A DNA stretch of 64,000 bases from contig JABACO010000001.1 in assembly GCA_013339895.1 (NCBI GenBank), positions 26,359,131-26,423,130 on the forward strand, read 5' to 3'. Origin of the DNA: Ephydatia muelleri. Taxonomy: Eukaryota > Porifera > Demospongiae > Spongillida > Spongillidae. The notes beneath the pieces were generated by a model, which saw only the letters and a list, made by a program, of their open reading frames with translations, was not told the DNA's origin and made no database searches. Positions 1-10,743 of the stretch are shown here, one piece after another. The translations under genes and the position numbers were made by a program. Numbering within the stretch: position 1 is the first letter of the stretch; the number at the start of each line of letters is the position of its first letter.

Positions 1-683
1 TATGTCTTTCCGACGAAGCGAAGTAGAAATATTGTTTTTAAACACGGGAGAAGTCATACAGGATGATGCCAACTGGCTCTGCGCACTTTTGACAAACTCG
101 AGGGCATGACGAAGCAGCGACATGAGACGAAAAGCGCATTCGACGTCAACAGTTGTCGTGTACTCTACTGTGATCTGGTCGCCATCTTTCAACCTGTAGA
201 AATCCAAGCTCTTGCTGTCAGTCATAACAGTACAGCCACAGGGAAAAAAAAGCGTCGAATCATTTAGAAATCATTGCGTGATTGAACAGAAAATCACACA
301 AAAATCACACGCTTCTATTGATTTTCGTGTGATTTTCTGTTCAATCACGCAATGATTTCTAAATGATTCGACGCTTTTTTTCCCTGTGAGCCAAATGACA
401 GTTTCTGATCATATACAGGCACGTGAAATTCTCTCTGGATATCTAGTTTCAAAATAGCTACACTTTCGGTGATTGCTCTCGCGGTAAACGTACGGCTGGT
501 CGCTACTCTACTGTCGTCTGAAGCGCAGAGGAGGAGAACGTTTAAGCTGATCGTCTTGCTCTGTTCTGACAAACAGGTTTGTTTATTGTCATCGTCCTCA
601 CCGCTACGTCCTGGTCGATGATGCTCTTCACGTGCTTCTTTACAATCTTCTCCATCGTTCTCCGTTCCATTCTTCGCAGCCAT
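1..683 (-). CDS. Ubiquitin-like domain protein, 5' part, interrupted by a MITE
   Basis: Coding runs leftwards from an ATG at 683 and off the window edge at 1. The first ~45 residues are acidic and polar. After them comes a ubiquitin-like fold: a hydrophobic strand, a helix-like stretch reading SVAILKLDIQREFHVP, then a DQKLSFG segment that corresponds to the ubiquitin DQQRLIFAG strand. The reading frame is broken at 237-388 by a hairpin MITE. Past it, positions 1-236 continue in the correct frame with YRLKDGDQITVEY, which fits the final ubiquitin strand, followed by a helical, polar extension. If the MITE and one 3-bp target copy are ignored, the frame is open from 683 to 1. The start is the first ATG giving a soluble N-terminus; an upstream in-frame ATG at 833 would add a hydrophobic stretch and seems less likely. 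The function is not recognised. This allele is probably disrupted unless the insert is spliced out. Confidence 0.6.
237..388. mobile_element. Foldback MITE with CACAGGG ends, 3-bp target duplication
   Basis: Two ~62-bp arms (about 237-298 and 328-388) are near-perfect reverse complements around a ~28-nt loop. The ends read CACAGGGAAAAA and its complement, and AGC sits directly outside both ends as a 3-bp target duplication. CAC-type termini with a 3-bp duplication fit a CACTA/EnSpm-type MITE. It lies inside a coding exon. Confidence 0.75.
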
Positions 684-1559
684 GGCTCCAGCGTCATCTG
701 CTCTAAGGAGTAAACATTGACGTAATGCACCATCCCCGACATAAAAACGGGTAATTAAATGTACAGTGATTGTTGGTATGAATGATATGGCATGAATAAA
801 TATGGATATAGTTATGAAAGGAGTGGGAATCATTCATATAGTTTGCCCCGTGAACAAGAATCTCAAGTTTCCTGGAAAGAAAATGAAAGAACAACTATCA
901 GGCAATGCTGTGATCTCTTTCGCATCCCTAGACGAATCATCTATTTCATCTATTACATTATTGAACGAACATGTATGTATATGCGTGCCTTTTCAAAACA
1001 CCTATTTAATAGATAGTCGAGTTATTCGAGCAACAAATTCCCCTCAATTCGCACTATTTTATGTTACTGGACGAGCGTGCCGCCATTCTGCCGCCATGAT
1101 GTCAGAGTAGGGGATGACGTCATCGCTGTGTAAACGATCGTTGTTGAGAATATTGTTACCGTGCAACGGTATAACATGTAAGCATAATTCAGCGTCTTAA
1201 TTAACTAGCTGCTGAAATAGTTGGTTTCACTCATACTGCATGCCTTATTGGGAAGGATTACTATATAGGTCAACTTCAGGCGTCTCTATTGGCTTGCGCT
1301 GGACGATGGTATGGAACAACCGACATAGCTTAACCGTTTAACGCACATCTGCATCAAAGATGTGTTTAGAATTTACCAAAGAATTGTTCCAGACCCTTTG
1401 AAACATTATACCAAATAGACGTTATTCATTTTCACGGCTTCATATAATGTTGTTGAAACCCTCCTTCCTGCTACCTCACATTCCTCTGCTGCCTCATGTA
1501 GTGGATATTGGACAGCTCTACTTTAGTTAATTTTAACAAAAAATATTCCGGCGTTAATC
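684..1559. other. No gene recognised; upstream flank with a CRE-like site
   Basis: The flank upstream of the ubiquitin-like gene. Short open frames at 792-1110 have no recognisable content. A perfect TGACGTCA palindrome (CRE-like) lies at 1115-1122. Nothing else was identified up to 1559. Confidence 0.3.
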
Positions 1560-1830
1560 GGCAGCGCTAGGACTTTGCGTATAAAAGCAGCTTGGATCCA
1601 AAATTTTCAACGGGCCATGCAGCTGTTTTAAATCTAAAATCGTGGCTCTATATTTATGCATGGAGGCTTGGCAACAATAGTGAACAAGAGTTCCTCCACT
1701 TAGTGTTATTAACTTCAGACTGTGCAGCATTCAAAAGATGTGTGAAGAACTCTTGTTCGCTATTGTTGCCAAGCCTCCATGCATCACAGAGGTTGCCCAT
1801 GACTACCAGACTACTACAAAGCAGTAGGTA
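1560..1830. mobile_element. Relic of the K-element terminal region, with inverted repeat
   Basis: Around 1577-1640 the sequence carries the same subterminal signature as the right end of the K element (38200-38399 read on the minus strand): GTATAAAAG followed by CTTGGATCCAAA, then a shared GC-rich stretch. An inverted repeat with ~38-bp arms (about 1657-1694 and 1747-1784) follows, and its outer part resembles 38200-38300. No transposase remains. This looks like a non-autonomous or deleted relative of K. Confidence 0.55.
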
Positions 1831-2640
1831 GAGGAACTTGGGATGGTCAATTCATATGGTATGGTATGGTATGGAAGATGAGGTGGGCAGAGCTTGAATA
1901 GATGGGTGTGTGATGATAATGTGATGTCTTGGCAATGGCACTTCAGCTTCTCAGTTCTATGTTTACACTAATAGAAGTGTACCAGGTTATGGTGTATCTT
2001 CACTATCTGTTCAGTGCTGCAGTCAGTTCTGTTTTCATGCATACAAGTAATACTGGCGCAGTTTAGCTGTAGGTTATTGGTGCATACCTCACACATTCTG
2101 TATATACATGCACACATACAAATGCATGCATTATAGTACTCACAATTTGATTTCAGAATAAAAATAAATGAATTGTGATCTACGACTTCCCTTACATGTG
2201 TGTTCTGTGTATCAATCTTGTGAACTTATTTTGGAGTAGGACGAACCAATATTAATGCACTCATTCTCTTCGCAAGGGTGTCTGGAGTTAGTGTTCACAT
2301 GCTCGCACACACACACACACACCTCAACAAACCCTGATGAACACCTGCATATCCTTGCATTCTCAACTTTTGGGGTTGGGACATTAAATGTAACATGATC
2401 ATGAGTGGGTGTGTTTTTAACAGACATGCAAGTATGTTCAGTTTGCATGCCCCGCCCAGTACCCAGCATCCCTCACCACTAAATCGACCCTCCGACAAAC
2501 GGTACTCTTCCTCCCATGCCCCCATGCCCCCATGCCAGCTGTCATGACAAATATACCTGAACTCCAGTCCCTCGATGACATGCAATGGGCTGGGAACCCG
2601 ATCTTGATCAACTGGTCATGGCTGCATTACAATGAAGAAA
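1831..2640. other. No gene recognised
   Basis: Contains a short GGTAT/GTATG tract near 1855-1880 and a CA microsatellite near 2308-2322. No coding signature was found on either strand. Confidence 0.3.
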
Positions 2641-2655
2641 AGGATACTGTATTAA

Positions 2656-3136
2656 TTGTGTGGCATCTGTGCAAGAGCGGTGTCTGAAGGAAAGTTGAAG
2701 CGGGATGTAACAGCAAAAGGAGATCCATCATTTGTAAGTTTTTATTCATATTTCATTGAATCAGTGCATTATCACCATTTCAGACCTCAAGAGGCTTTTG
2801 CAACTGGAAGGATGCCACTAACTCTTTTCGAAAACATGAGGCCAGCCTATTCCACAAAGAGGCTTTGGAGATGACTGTAACACACCCTTCGAAATGCAAG
2901 GATATTGGTGAATTGCAAAAATGAAAACCAACTCCACAAGTGAGCAATCATTTAGCGCTATGTGGCAAGTGAAGTCGTACTTACGATCGACAATGACACA
3001 GGAGAGGATGAACAACCTAATGACTTTTAAACATGTTCAAAAGGAGCTTACAGATGAAATAAATCTTACTGACATCGCAAAGGAGTTCATTAGCGGAAAT
3101 GAAAGCCGAGAGAAAGTTTTTGGTCACTGCTACTAA
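2656..3136 (+). pseudogene. hAT/ZMYM1-like gene relic: TTF zinc-finger start fused to hAT C-terminus
   Basis: The first exon reads CARAVSEGKLKRDVTAKGD. A canonical 50-nt intron (gtaagt at 2733, ttcag ending 2782) then splices it to SRGFCNWKDATNSFRKHEA, the TTF-type zinc finger found at the start of hAT-derived ZMYM1-like proteins. The frame stops at about 2923. Directly afterwards, 2921-3136 encodes the other end of the same family: SEQSFSAMWQVKSYLRSTM, then an LTDIAKEFISG tail, which is the hAT dimerisation region. The whole middle of the protein (DUF4371 and the catalytic core) is absent, so a large internal deletion joined the two ends near 2920. In intact relatives these parts are several hundred residues apart. 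Clearly non-functional. Confidence 0.7.
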
Positions 3137-3330
3137 TTCATCTGATTTTGTACTCCTAAAGTTATGGCTGATAATTTTGGGGGATTTATGAATGTGGGTG
3201 GGGCACTAAGTTAATTAATTATGGGCCTGACCAATCGTAAATACCTTCCGCCGCCTCTGCACCAACATGCTCCTTGTGGGTGTGGCAAAACAGTGACTAC
3301 AAGCCATGCCAGGTGAAGGAAGCCACTGAA

Positions 3331-3412
3331 CAATGATTGGACTGGAGCATATGTGTTTGAGTGTGGCACTAAACTAGTGCCACACTCAAACACATGCTCC
3401 ACAGTCATTGTC
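3331..3412. repeat. Near-perfect palindrome
   Basis: The inner arms read ATGTGTTTGAGTGTGGCAC and its reverse complement around a 7-nt centre. The match extends outward with a few mismatches to roughly 3331 and 3412. It sits at the left margin of R1 copy A. Confidence 0.7.
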
Positions 3413-3483
3413 CCATCACCACATGGGAATAATAAATGCATTTCAGGAAGTGGAGTGAGATGTGATGATGTGAAAACACCACA

Positions 3484-5560
3484 CAGCAGTGTGAGGGCAC
3501 CTCCCACTTCTTCCCAGGTGAGATCAATCCTGACAGGGTCCAAGATGGCAGCCAGTGGATGAGCAGGTGATGACAACCCAAAAGATACATAGTGGTGTGC
3601 ACTTAATAGAGCACAGATACTTGCTGGCAATGGATATGTGCAGTGGGTGCCTCCCCTTGGAGCACCTTCGACAGTGGGTGTGGTTGAAATAGATGCCTCA
3701 CACCTCAGATATGATGTCACACATACACAAATGTACATCGTACACACACATACACACACATGCACATTGCACACACACACATTACACACATGTACAAACG
3801 TACACAAATTCACACTTACACATGACACAAATACATGTACGCATATGTAGTCCACAAACTACCTGGATTGGGTGTGGTCACAATACAAGGTACAAGGTTA
3901 TCATGGCTGCTCTGCACAGAAGCATTTAACTCCTTCACCACCAAGCAACTCCATCCGTCTCTCCTCACAGCTGAGCCAGCCAATGAGCTTGCAGCGCAGC
4001 ATGACCACCTGGCTCTCCTCAAGGGACATGTGATATGTGTATAGGTGTATGTGTGTGTGTGCACACGTGTTGCTCACCTCACCTTAAATGATCAGCTGGG
4101 GTCTCTATGCACCAACACACAAGGATGACATCATGGAGACATGGCTATGTAATGAAGATAGGACGGACACAGCTAGGTGAGGGAGAGACATATGTAACCA
4201 TGGTGATGTTCTATTGAAATATGCACATCTCTTCACACACACTCACAGACACACAGGTGCCTTTGGGAACTAGCTTTGAATCGACAGCCATTTTGGATCA
4301 CACTCCTTTGATTTGCAATGTGGTATCGGTCTGGGCTCTTCTGTTATGACATCATGTGTTGTTGCAGTTGTATGAACCACATGATGCAAAATGATGTCAC
4401 TATGTAATGGCAACCATGGCAACATAAGCACCACCATGTGGACGGGCTCAGTATACTAGTAGCTTTATTTAACCTTCAGTTCTGTTCACCCCTGCACATG
4501 GGAACCCAATAATATTTTGGAGGTATAACTTGGGACACAACTACATCCACACAACCAAAACCACACCAGCATCATGACTGGGGTCCCCAGGTAGCAATGG
4601 CTACCTCTGGTCCCAGTACTGATCCGTGCTAGGGAGCCAGCACTCCACATGCTCCACACTGCTTACCCACCTTATATGGGCAACCTGGGTTATTAAACAC
4701 ACCTGCTGCTGGCATGGCAACCATCTAACATTGATACAACAATAGCACACATGTCTCCATGCGCATGGACACACACATACACACACACGCGAACTGACTA
4801 CATGTAACACACACAGGTGCCTTTGGGAACTAGCTATCGTGTACCCACACAAATACCAGAATAGGTGCACACACTTGTGCCATGTACAGTGAGGGGTGAG
4901 GAAGGGAGGGAGCGGGTAGAGGGAGGAGAGAGGTCTGAATGGTCATGGGTCACCTGCTAATTCTTGTACTGCATTGTATGCATGCTCACACAAACATAAT
5001 GCCTGCACGCAAACATGTACACACAAACATGCACACACAAACACAAACACACAAACATGTACACACAATTAAACGTGTAGGCACACACCTGAATATGCAC
5101 AACCTGCAGACATATATACTGAGTGGAAGCTATTTGCTCCAACATACACACACACACATACACACACACATACACACATGTACACATATTGTACGTACAT
5201 GTGGCAATGGAGTTAAAAGACTGAAGTCCCACCTTGAGGTTCCATCCAGTACTGCCCATCTTGTCTAGAGCTACATAGCAAGAGCACTGCAGGAAATGAG
5301 GGGAGGGGAGGGGAGGGGAGGAGAGAAGAGGAGAAAGGGAAGGAGGGGAGGGGAGAAGAGAAGAGGAGAAAAAAGAAGATGGCGAAGGGAGGAGAAAAGG
5401 GGGAGAGAGGAAAGGAGAAAGGGAAGGAGGGGAGGGAAGAAGGGGGAGGGGAGAAGAGGGGAGGAAGGGGAGGAGAAGAGGGATAGTAGGATGAGTACGC
5501 TAAAGAATAATCTGTTGTCATGACAACAACCACTAGTGTTGTCCATACAGTAGTGTGGAT
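3484..5560. repeat. R1 long repeat, copy A
   Basis: Matches 47451-49600 almost in order: a block starting at AGCAGTGTGAGGGCACCTCC, a CA-rich stretch, a block containing GATGACATCATGGAGAC and GGTATAACTTGGGA, then GTTAAAAGACTGAAG leading into a GGGGA array, and finally a TTGTCATGACAAC palindrome. Open frames inside are low complexity or antisense to the purine array. No protein domain was recognised, so the origin of the repeat is unknown. Confidence 0.65.
5296..5490. repeat. Polypurine (GGGGA/GGAGAA) array in R1 copy A
   Basis: Almost pure G/A on the plus strand. Entered from the shared lead-in GCACTGCAGGAAATGAGGGG, as in the arrays at 7503, 47169 and 49316. The most degenerate of the five arrays. 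Confidence 0.9.
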
Positions 5561-7350
5561 TGTTTAGACCATACATATCATCCTCAGATGTACTTTATAC
5601 CTGCACTCCGATATGTACTGAACAGCCATGCGTATTCATCCATAATGCTAACTTAGTAGACGAAGCCAATGGGAGGTAGATGAAGAGGTGTGTGGGTGCG
5701 ATGTGTGAACTACATGTTGGCATTGTGCATGTGTGTGCATGAGTATAGGTGTATGTCTGGCATGTTATTGCTCACCTCACCTTATATGGTCCCAGAGCAC
5801 ACAAGCTGCCCTGACACATGTCCTGGCTGATGGTGGGAAGGGGGTGGAGCCAGTAGTGGGAACACAGGAGGTTCTCTGAGGTCAACTGGTGGAGCATGTT
5901 GTGAGAATCCAGCCATCCAGAGTAGCAGTGTAACCCCTGGAGTGTCTGGTGGAAAGGGGAGGAAGTGACATGGGACTGGGGAAGAGGTAGGGGACAATAA
6001 CCAGTAGTCAGGTGGTGGTCCATACAGTTCTGGTGTTGTGATGTTAACATAGTGGGTGTGGTGTGATGAGGTGAGGGTGATGTGACGGTGAGGTGGGCAT
6101 GACCTTTACTACATGGTGGGGAGGAGGGAGTGGAGTGTGATGTTGACATAGAGAGGAAGAGGTGAGATGAGGTGGTGGTGAGGTGAGGTAAGGGTGACTC
6201 CAGTAGCAACTGAGAGAGCTTCCACTCCCTTTTGACAGCTTACTGGATCTGCATGGTATTGTGAGCAAGTGGAACTTGCAAGTGTCATGGATGTAGTGGG
6301 ACTGCTATTTGAAGGTCCCCAGACCATTTAGAAACAGCAAGAGAGACTAAAGATGTAGATGCTTGCCCATGTACATTCTAACACTATGCCACAACGGAAG
6401 AGAGGGATGACGTCATGGAGATGGACAGGGTTAAGTAAGGAAGGTAGGACGGACACCGTAGGTGAGGCAGAGACATATGTAACCATGGTGATGTGCTATT
6501 GAAATATGCACATGTCTTCACACACACAAATGTGCCGTTGGGAATTAGCATTGAATCCGACAGCCATTATGCAATGCTGGTTTAGGTCTGGGCCCTTCTG
6601 CTATGACATCATGTGTTGTTGCAGCTCTACAAACCACATGATACAAAATGGCATCCTTATGCAATGGAAACCATGGCAACACAAGAACTACTGCATGCTA
6701 ACATCCACAATCCCATAATGCTGACCATGTGTCGGAGCTCAGTATACTCTCTGTATACTCTCTGTACACTCAATGACCATTTGCTACACCACACACACTG
6801 GTAGTAAACCATATTTTAACCTTCAGTTCTGTACACCCCTGCACATGGGAACCCAATAATCTTTTGGAGGTATAACTTGGGAGCATAACTCAAACCACAC
6901 CAGCATCATGACTGGGGTCCCCAGGTAACCAACGGCTACCTCTGGTCCCAGTTCTGATCAGTGCTAGGGAGCCAGCACTCCACATGCTCCACACTGCCTA
7001 CCCACCTTATATGGGCAACCTGGGTTATTAACCACACCTGCTGCTGGCATGGCAACCATCTAACATTGATACAACATTAGCACAGTATATGCACACATGT
7101 CTCCATGGACACACACACTAACATGTACTCACACAAATACCACAATAGGTGCACACACTTGTGCCATGCACAGTGAGGGGTGAGGAAGGGGAGGGAGGAG
7201 AGAGGCCAAGGGTCACCTGCTAATTCTTGTACTCCCATTGTATGGCTTTGTGTATACATGTCTCCATGGAGCCAAACTCACACATGTGAGTACACACAAA
7301 CGTGCACACACATGCACTTGAATAAGTGCTAACGCATTTATATATGTCCC

Positions 7351-7390
<40 letters not shown>

Positions 7391-8250
7391 CACATATTGT
7401 ACGTACATGTGGCAATGGAGTTAAAAGACTGAAGTTCCACCTTGAGGTTCCATCCAGTACTGCCCATCTTGTCTAGAGCTACATAGCAAGAGCACTGCAG
7501 GAAATGAGGGGAGAGGAGGGGAGGGGAGGAGAAGGGACAGAGAGGGGAGAAGGAGAGAAGAAGGGGAGGAGAGAAGGGGTGGGGAAGGGAGAAGGGGAGG
7601 GGAGGGGAGAAGGGGAGGGGAGGGGAGAAGGGGAGGGGAGGGGAGAAGGGGAGGGGAGGGGGAGAAGGGGAGGGGAGGGGAGGGGAGAAGGGGAGGGGAG
7701 AAGGGGAGGGGAGAAGGGGAGGGGAAGGGAGAAGGGGAGGGGAGAAGGGGAGGGGAGGGGAGAAGGGGAGAGGAGACGGGGAGGGAGGGGAGAAGGGGAG
7801 GGGAGGGGAGAAGGGGAGGGGAGGGGGAGAAGGGGAGGGGAGGGGAGGGAGAAGGGGAGGGGAGGGGAGGGGAGAAGGGGAGGGGAAAAGGGGAGGGGAG
7901 GGGAGAAGGGGAGGGGAGGGGGGAAGGGGAGGGGAGGGGAGAAGGGGAGGGGAGGGGAGAAGGGGAGGGAGGGGAGAAGAGGAGGGGAGGGGAGAAGGGG
8001 AAGGGAGGGGAGAAGGGGAGTGGAGGGGAGAAGGGGGGAGGGGAGAAGGGGAGGGGAGGGGAGAAGGGAAGGGGAGGGGAGAGGGGAGGGGAGGGGAGAA
8101 AGGGAGGGGGAGGATAAGTAACATTATTATAATCAGTTGTCATGACAACGTAGGATCCCAACCCATGCACCCAGTATCGTTTTGCTCCCAGACGTAAATG
8201 AACCCACACATACATACACACACGCGTGCATCATTTATCCGTGAGCAGTG
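5561..8250. repeat. R1 long repeat, copy B
   Basis: 5650-5790 matches 48125-48305. 6405-7060 matches both 4120-4740 and 48348-48960. 7410-8250 matches 49222-49705. 5772-6230 carries GTGAGG-type donor-like sites and an open minus frame but no recognisable domain. Confidence 0.6.
7503..8117. repeat. Polypurine array (GGGGA with GAAGGGGA) in R1 copy B
   Basis: About 615 bp, more than 99 percent purine on the plus strand. A higher-order pattern of GGGAGGGGAGAAGG units is visible. Long open frames here (up to 303 codons, Pro/Ser/Leu or Arg/Gly/Glu) are artefacts of the repeat. Confidence 0.95.
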
Positions 8251-8415
8251 TCATGACAGCATGTTTAATAATCACTAATAATATGGTCTAAACGATCTAC
8301 AGTACGGATAAATGATAAATTTTTAAGGACATCCTTTGGGAAGAGCAACATGACAATGATCGTGAGGTTCACGATCATTGTCATGTTGCTCTTCCCAAAG
8401 GATGTCCTTAAAAAT
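8228..8415. repeat. Compound inverted repeats: inverted R1 segment plus 47-bp-arm palindrome
   Basis: Arms 8319-8365 and 8369-8415 are essentially perfect reverse complements separated by only GGT. To their left, 8241-8310 is the inverse orientation of the sequence at 49701-49755, framed by ATCATTTATCCGT and its complement. The palindrome marks where the NLR1 coding sequence ends. Confidence 0.8.
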
Positions 8416-10743
8416 TCAGCTCTCTCACCAGGAGGCAATGATGACACATGCAAGGCTGCCATGAACTCCTGTACAGTTTTATGGAGGAAGTGATATGAGG
8501 ATGAACCAGAGCTCTCCAAGTACAGTTCTGGCACCTCTTGGAGCAGACCTGTGTACAGCATTGGAACAGCAGTGAGGAGGGAATACACTTGTGTTCACCT
8601 GTACATGCATCAACACACACTGGCTACATACAGTACCACCAGACAGCTTGGCACACGTGTGTCAGTGACACATTTGATAACTGGTCTTTTCGTCATCGGA
8701 CATGTGCAATATTAGCTTCATTCTCATTTACAACACATTCTTTGGACAATTCTATACATTATGATATCAACGTCACACTTGGGCAATTTAGCAAAGTGTG
8801 GGCATGTTTAAGACATGCACATATTGTCAAGTTGCAATATTGTATACATGATGAGTACAAACCACACGACTATAGGCCCTACATGTACCTAATGCCTCCA
8901 TTGTCCCACTTGGTCCATGGAATATCAGCTGATCTTCATTAGTGCCATCATATGCTAGCTTGGCCAGTACTAGCAGTTGTGGAATAGTTTGATCCGACAC
9001 ATCACCAAGCCAAGGGAAGGTTGATGGATTGTCTGCACAGAGTGGGATCAAATATAGCAATGTTCACACCAGTCACCACTACCAGCCCAGCACTGGATCA
9101 GTACATGACCTCCTGCAATACATCATATGTGTGGCACAATGCATGCACACAACACTAGGGTAATTATGATGATGAACAAATAGTGGATAGATGTACATAT
9201 TCAGGTGGATATGTATATCAACATGACATGTTCACTGATGTATGAAGGGTGTGTGTGCAAAGATGACACTTACTGGGGATGGCAGATGTTCTCTTGTGTT
9301 TCATGGCTGCTGGTGGCTCCACTGACTTCTGCTCATGACGCTTCAGTACAGTCTTGATCAGCACTTGGTACACTTCCGTGAGGGTTTGAGGAGGTTGGCT
9401 TCTGCTCTTCATCTGGTCCCTGAAGATCTGTACAATGATGGCACAGTTAAGGGGACAATACATTAAGCCATGGATGTGAGGATGATGTTCAAGATAGGAC
9501 ATCAGCTGGTCCCTTAACTCCTTGTTGTGTCCAAGGGCTGCATCAACATACTCCTGGATCTCTTCCTTACCAAAGCCAATCACCTCAATGTACTGACACT
9601 TCTGATCTTGACACAGCTGATGGAGGTTTTCATTAGCTGAAGGCCGACTTGATACCAGCACTGTCATCTTGGGAAGCACCTCCCCTCTGATGATGTCAGC
9701 AAAGATGGATGATGTCTGTAGGTCTGGGGACAGCTCATCATAGCCATCAAGAACCATCATCACGCCATCTCCTTTGTTACTGTTGATCCACTCCATAACT
9801 GCCTCATGCTCTTGCTTTGGTTGCTCTTTATAGCGGAAGAGATCAGACACACACTTGGCATGCTGCATTCTCTCATCTCTCAAACGTAGGAGGACAACCA
9901 GACGGTAGTCATGAAGGATCTCCTTTTGGGTCCAGCACACCCCAAGGTGCCAGCTGAATGTTGATTTCCCTATCCCGGGAATCCCTTCCACTATGACACA
10001 TCTAGCCTTCTCACCGTCTTTAAGTAGGCCAACCTGAAGATAACACATTGAATGGTAATACATGCACTCTAACATTGGTTAACTGTTTTTTGAGTTTTTT
10101 AGTTTGTCTTTTGCAGCTATGTTCATGATTACACTTACTTGATCAATTGTTATGGATCTTTTCAGTTTTTTAACCTCTTCTATCTCGGCATGGATCATTG
10201 CCAGAGTGCAAGTCACTTCCTTCTCCTTGGGGAAGTCTTCAATGCTCTCAATTGTAGACAAGTTGACGTAATGTTTGGAAACTACACGTAGCCATTGTTC
10301 CCCACACGGCTTGACTTTATATACACCCTTCAGGTACTCTGCATACTTCACTACTCCATCAGTGGTGGATTGATTGGAGGTACTAGCTATGGTGGAAAGT
10401 TAAGAGAACATACATGTAGCATATTAAAGTGTAGTGTGGTAAACTATACATGATCTATTACCTTGTGATTTGCTCTTCTCCAATGCTTCAACACGATCAG
10501 CAGTAGCATTGTTCTCTATAGCTCTCAGTGCCTTCACTAATGCTAGGTAAGTAGCATTGCATGACTTTGTCCTCTTCCATTCCAATAACATTGTTTCCCT
10601 CTTGTCTCCTTCACTGCTCCCCTCACGGTCGATATCTCTGACTTTCTGATCACTAAGAAGTCTTCGGCCAACACGTTTCCAATCAAAGTCATATCCAGCT
10701 ATGGTGTAGATGTCTTCTTCACTGCACTCCATGTTCAGCAAAC
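8416..10743 (-). CDS. NLR1: Death-NACHT NOD-like receptor, 3' end missing
   Basis: An innate immune receptor of the NLR family, expected in the cytosol. Exons by GT-AG signals: 10743-10462 (Death domain, with YDFDWKRVGRRLLSDQKV), about 10383-10139, 10033-9274 (NACHT), 9032-8889, and 8548 to about 8416. The NACHT exon has Walker A EGIPGIGKST, Walker B MMVLDGYDEL and a VLVSSRPSA sensor-like motif. The 9032 exon and the 8548 exon (YHFLHKTVQEFMAAL) match the helical region that precedes LRRs in NLRs. The frame then runs into a palindrome at 8415, and no LRR exons follow; 8228-3484 is repeat R1. The first coding exon was not found upstream unless the ATG at about 10731 is the start. Introns are about 78-340 nt. 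Near-identical to NLR2 at 41166-42572, so recently duplicated. The domain architecture is certain; function of this truncated copy is doubtful. Confidence 0.85.

Noticed and set aside
7213-8221. Open frames of up to 303 codons (Pro/Ser/Leu or Arg/Gly/Glu) over the purine arrays, also at 56315-57193 and 49232-49695
   Set aside because: Every frame is open because the repeat lacks stop codons; no composition or motif of a real protein.
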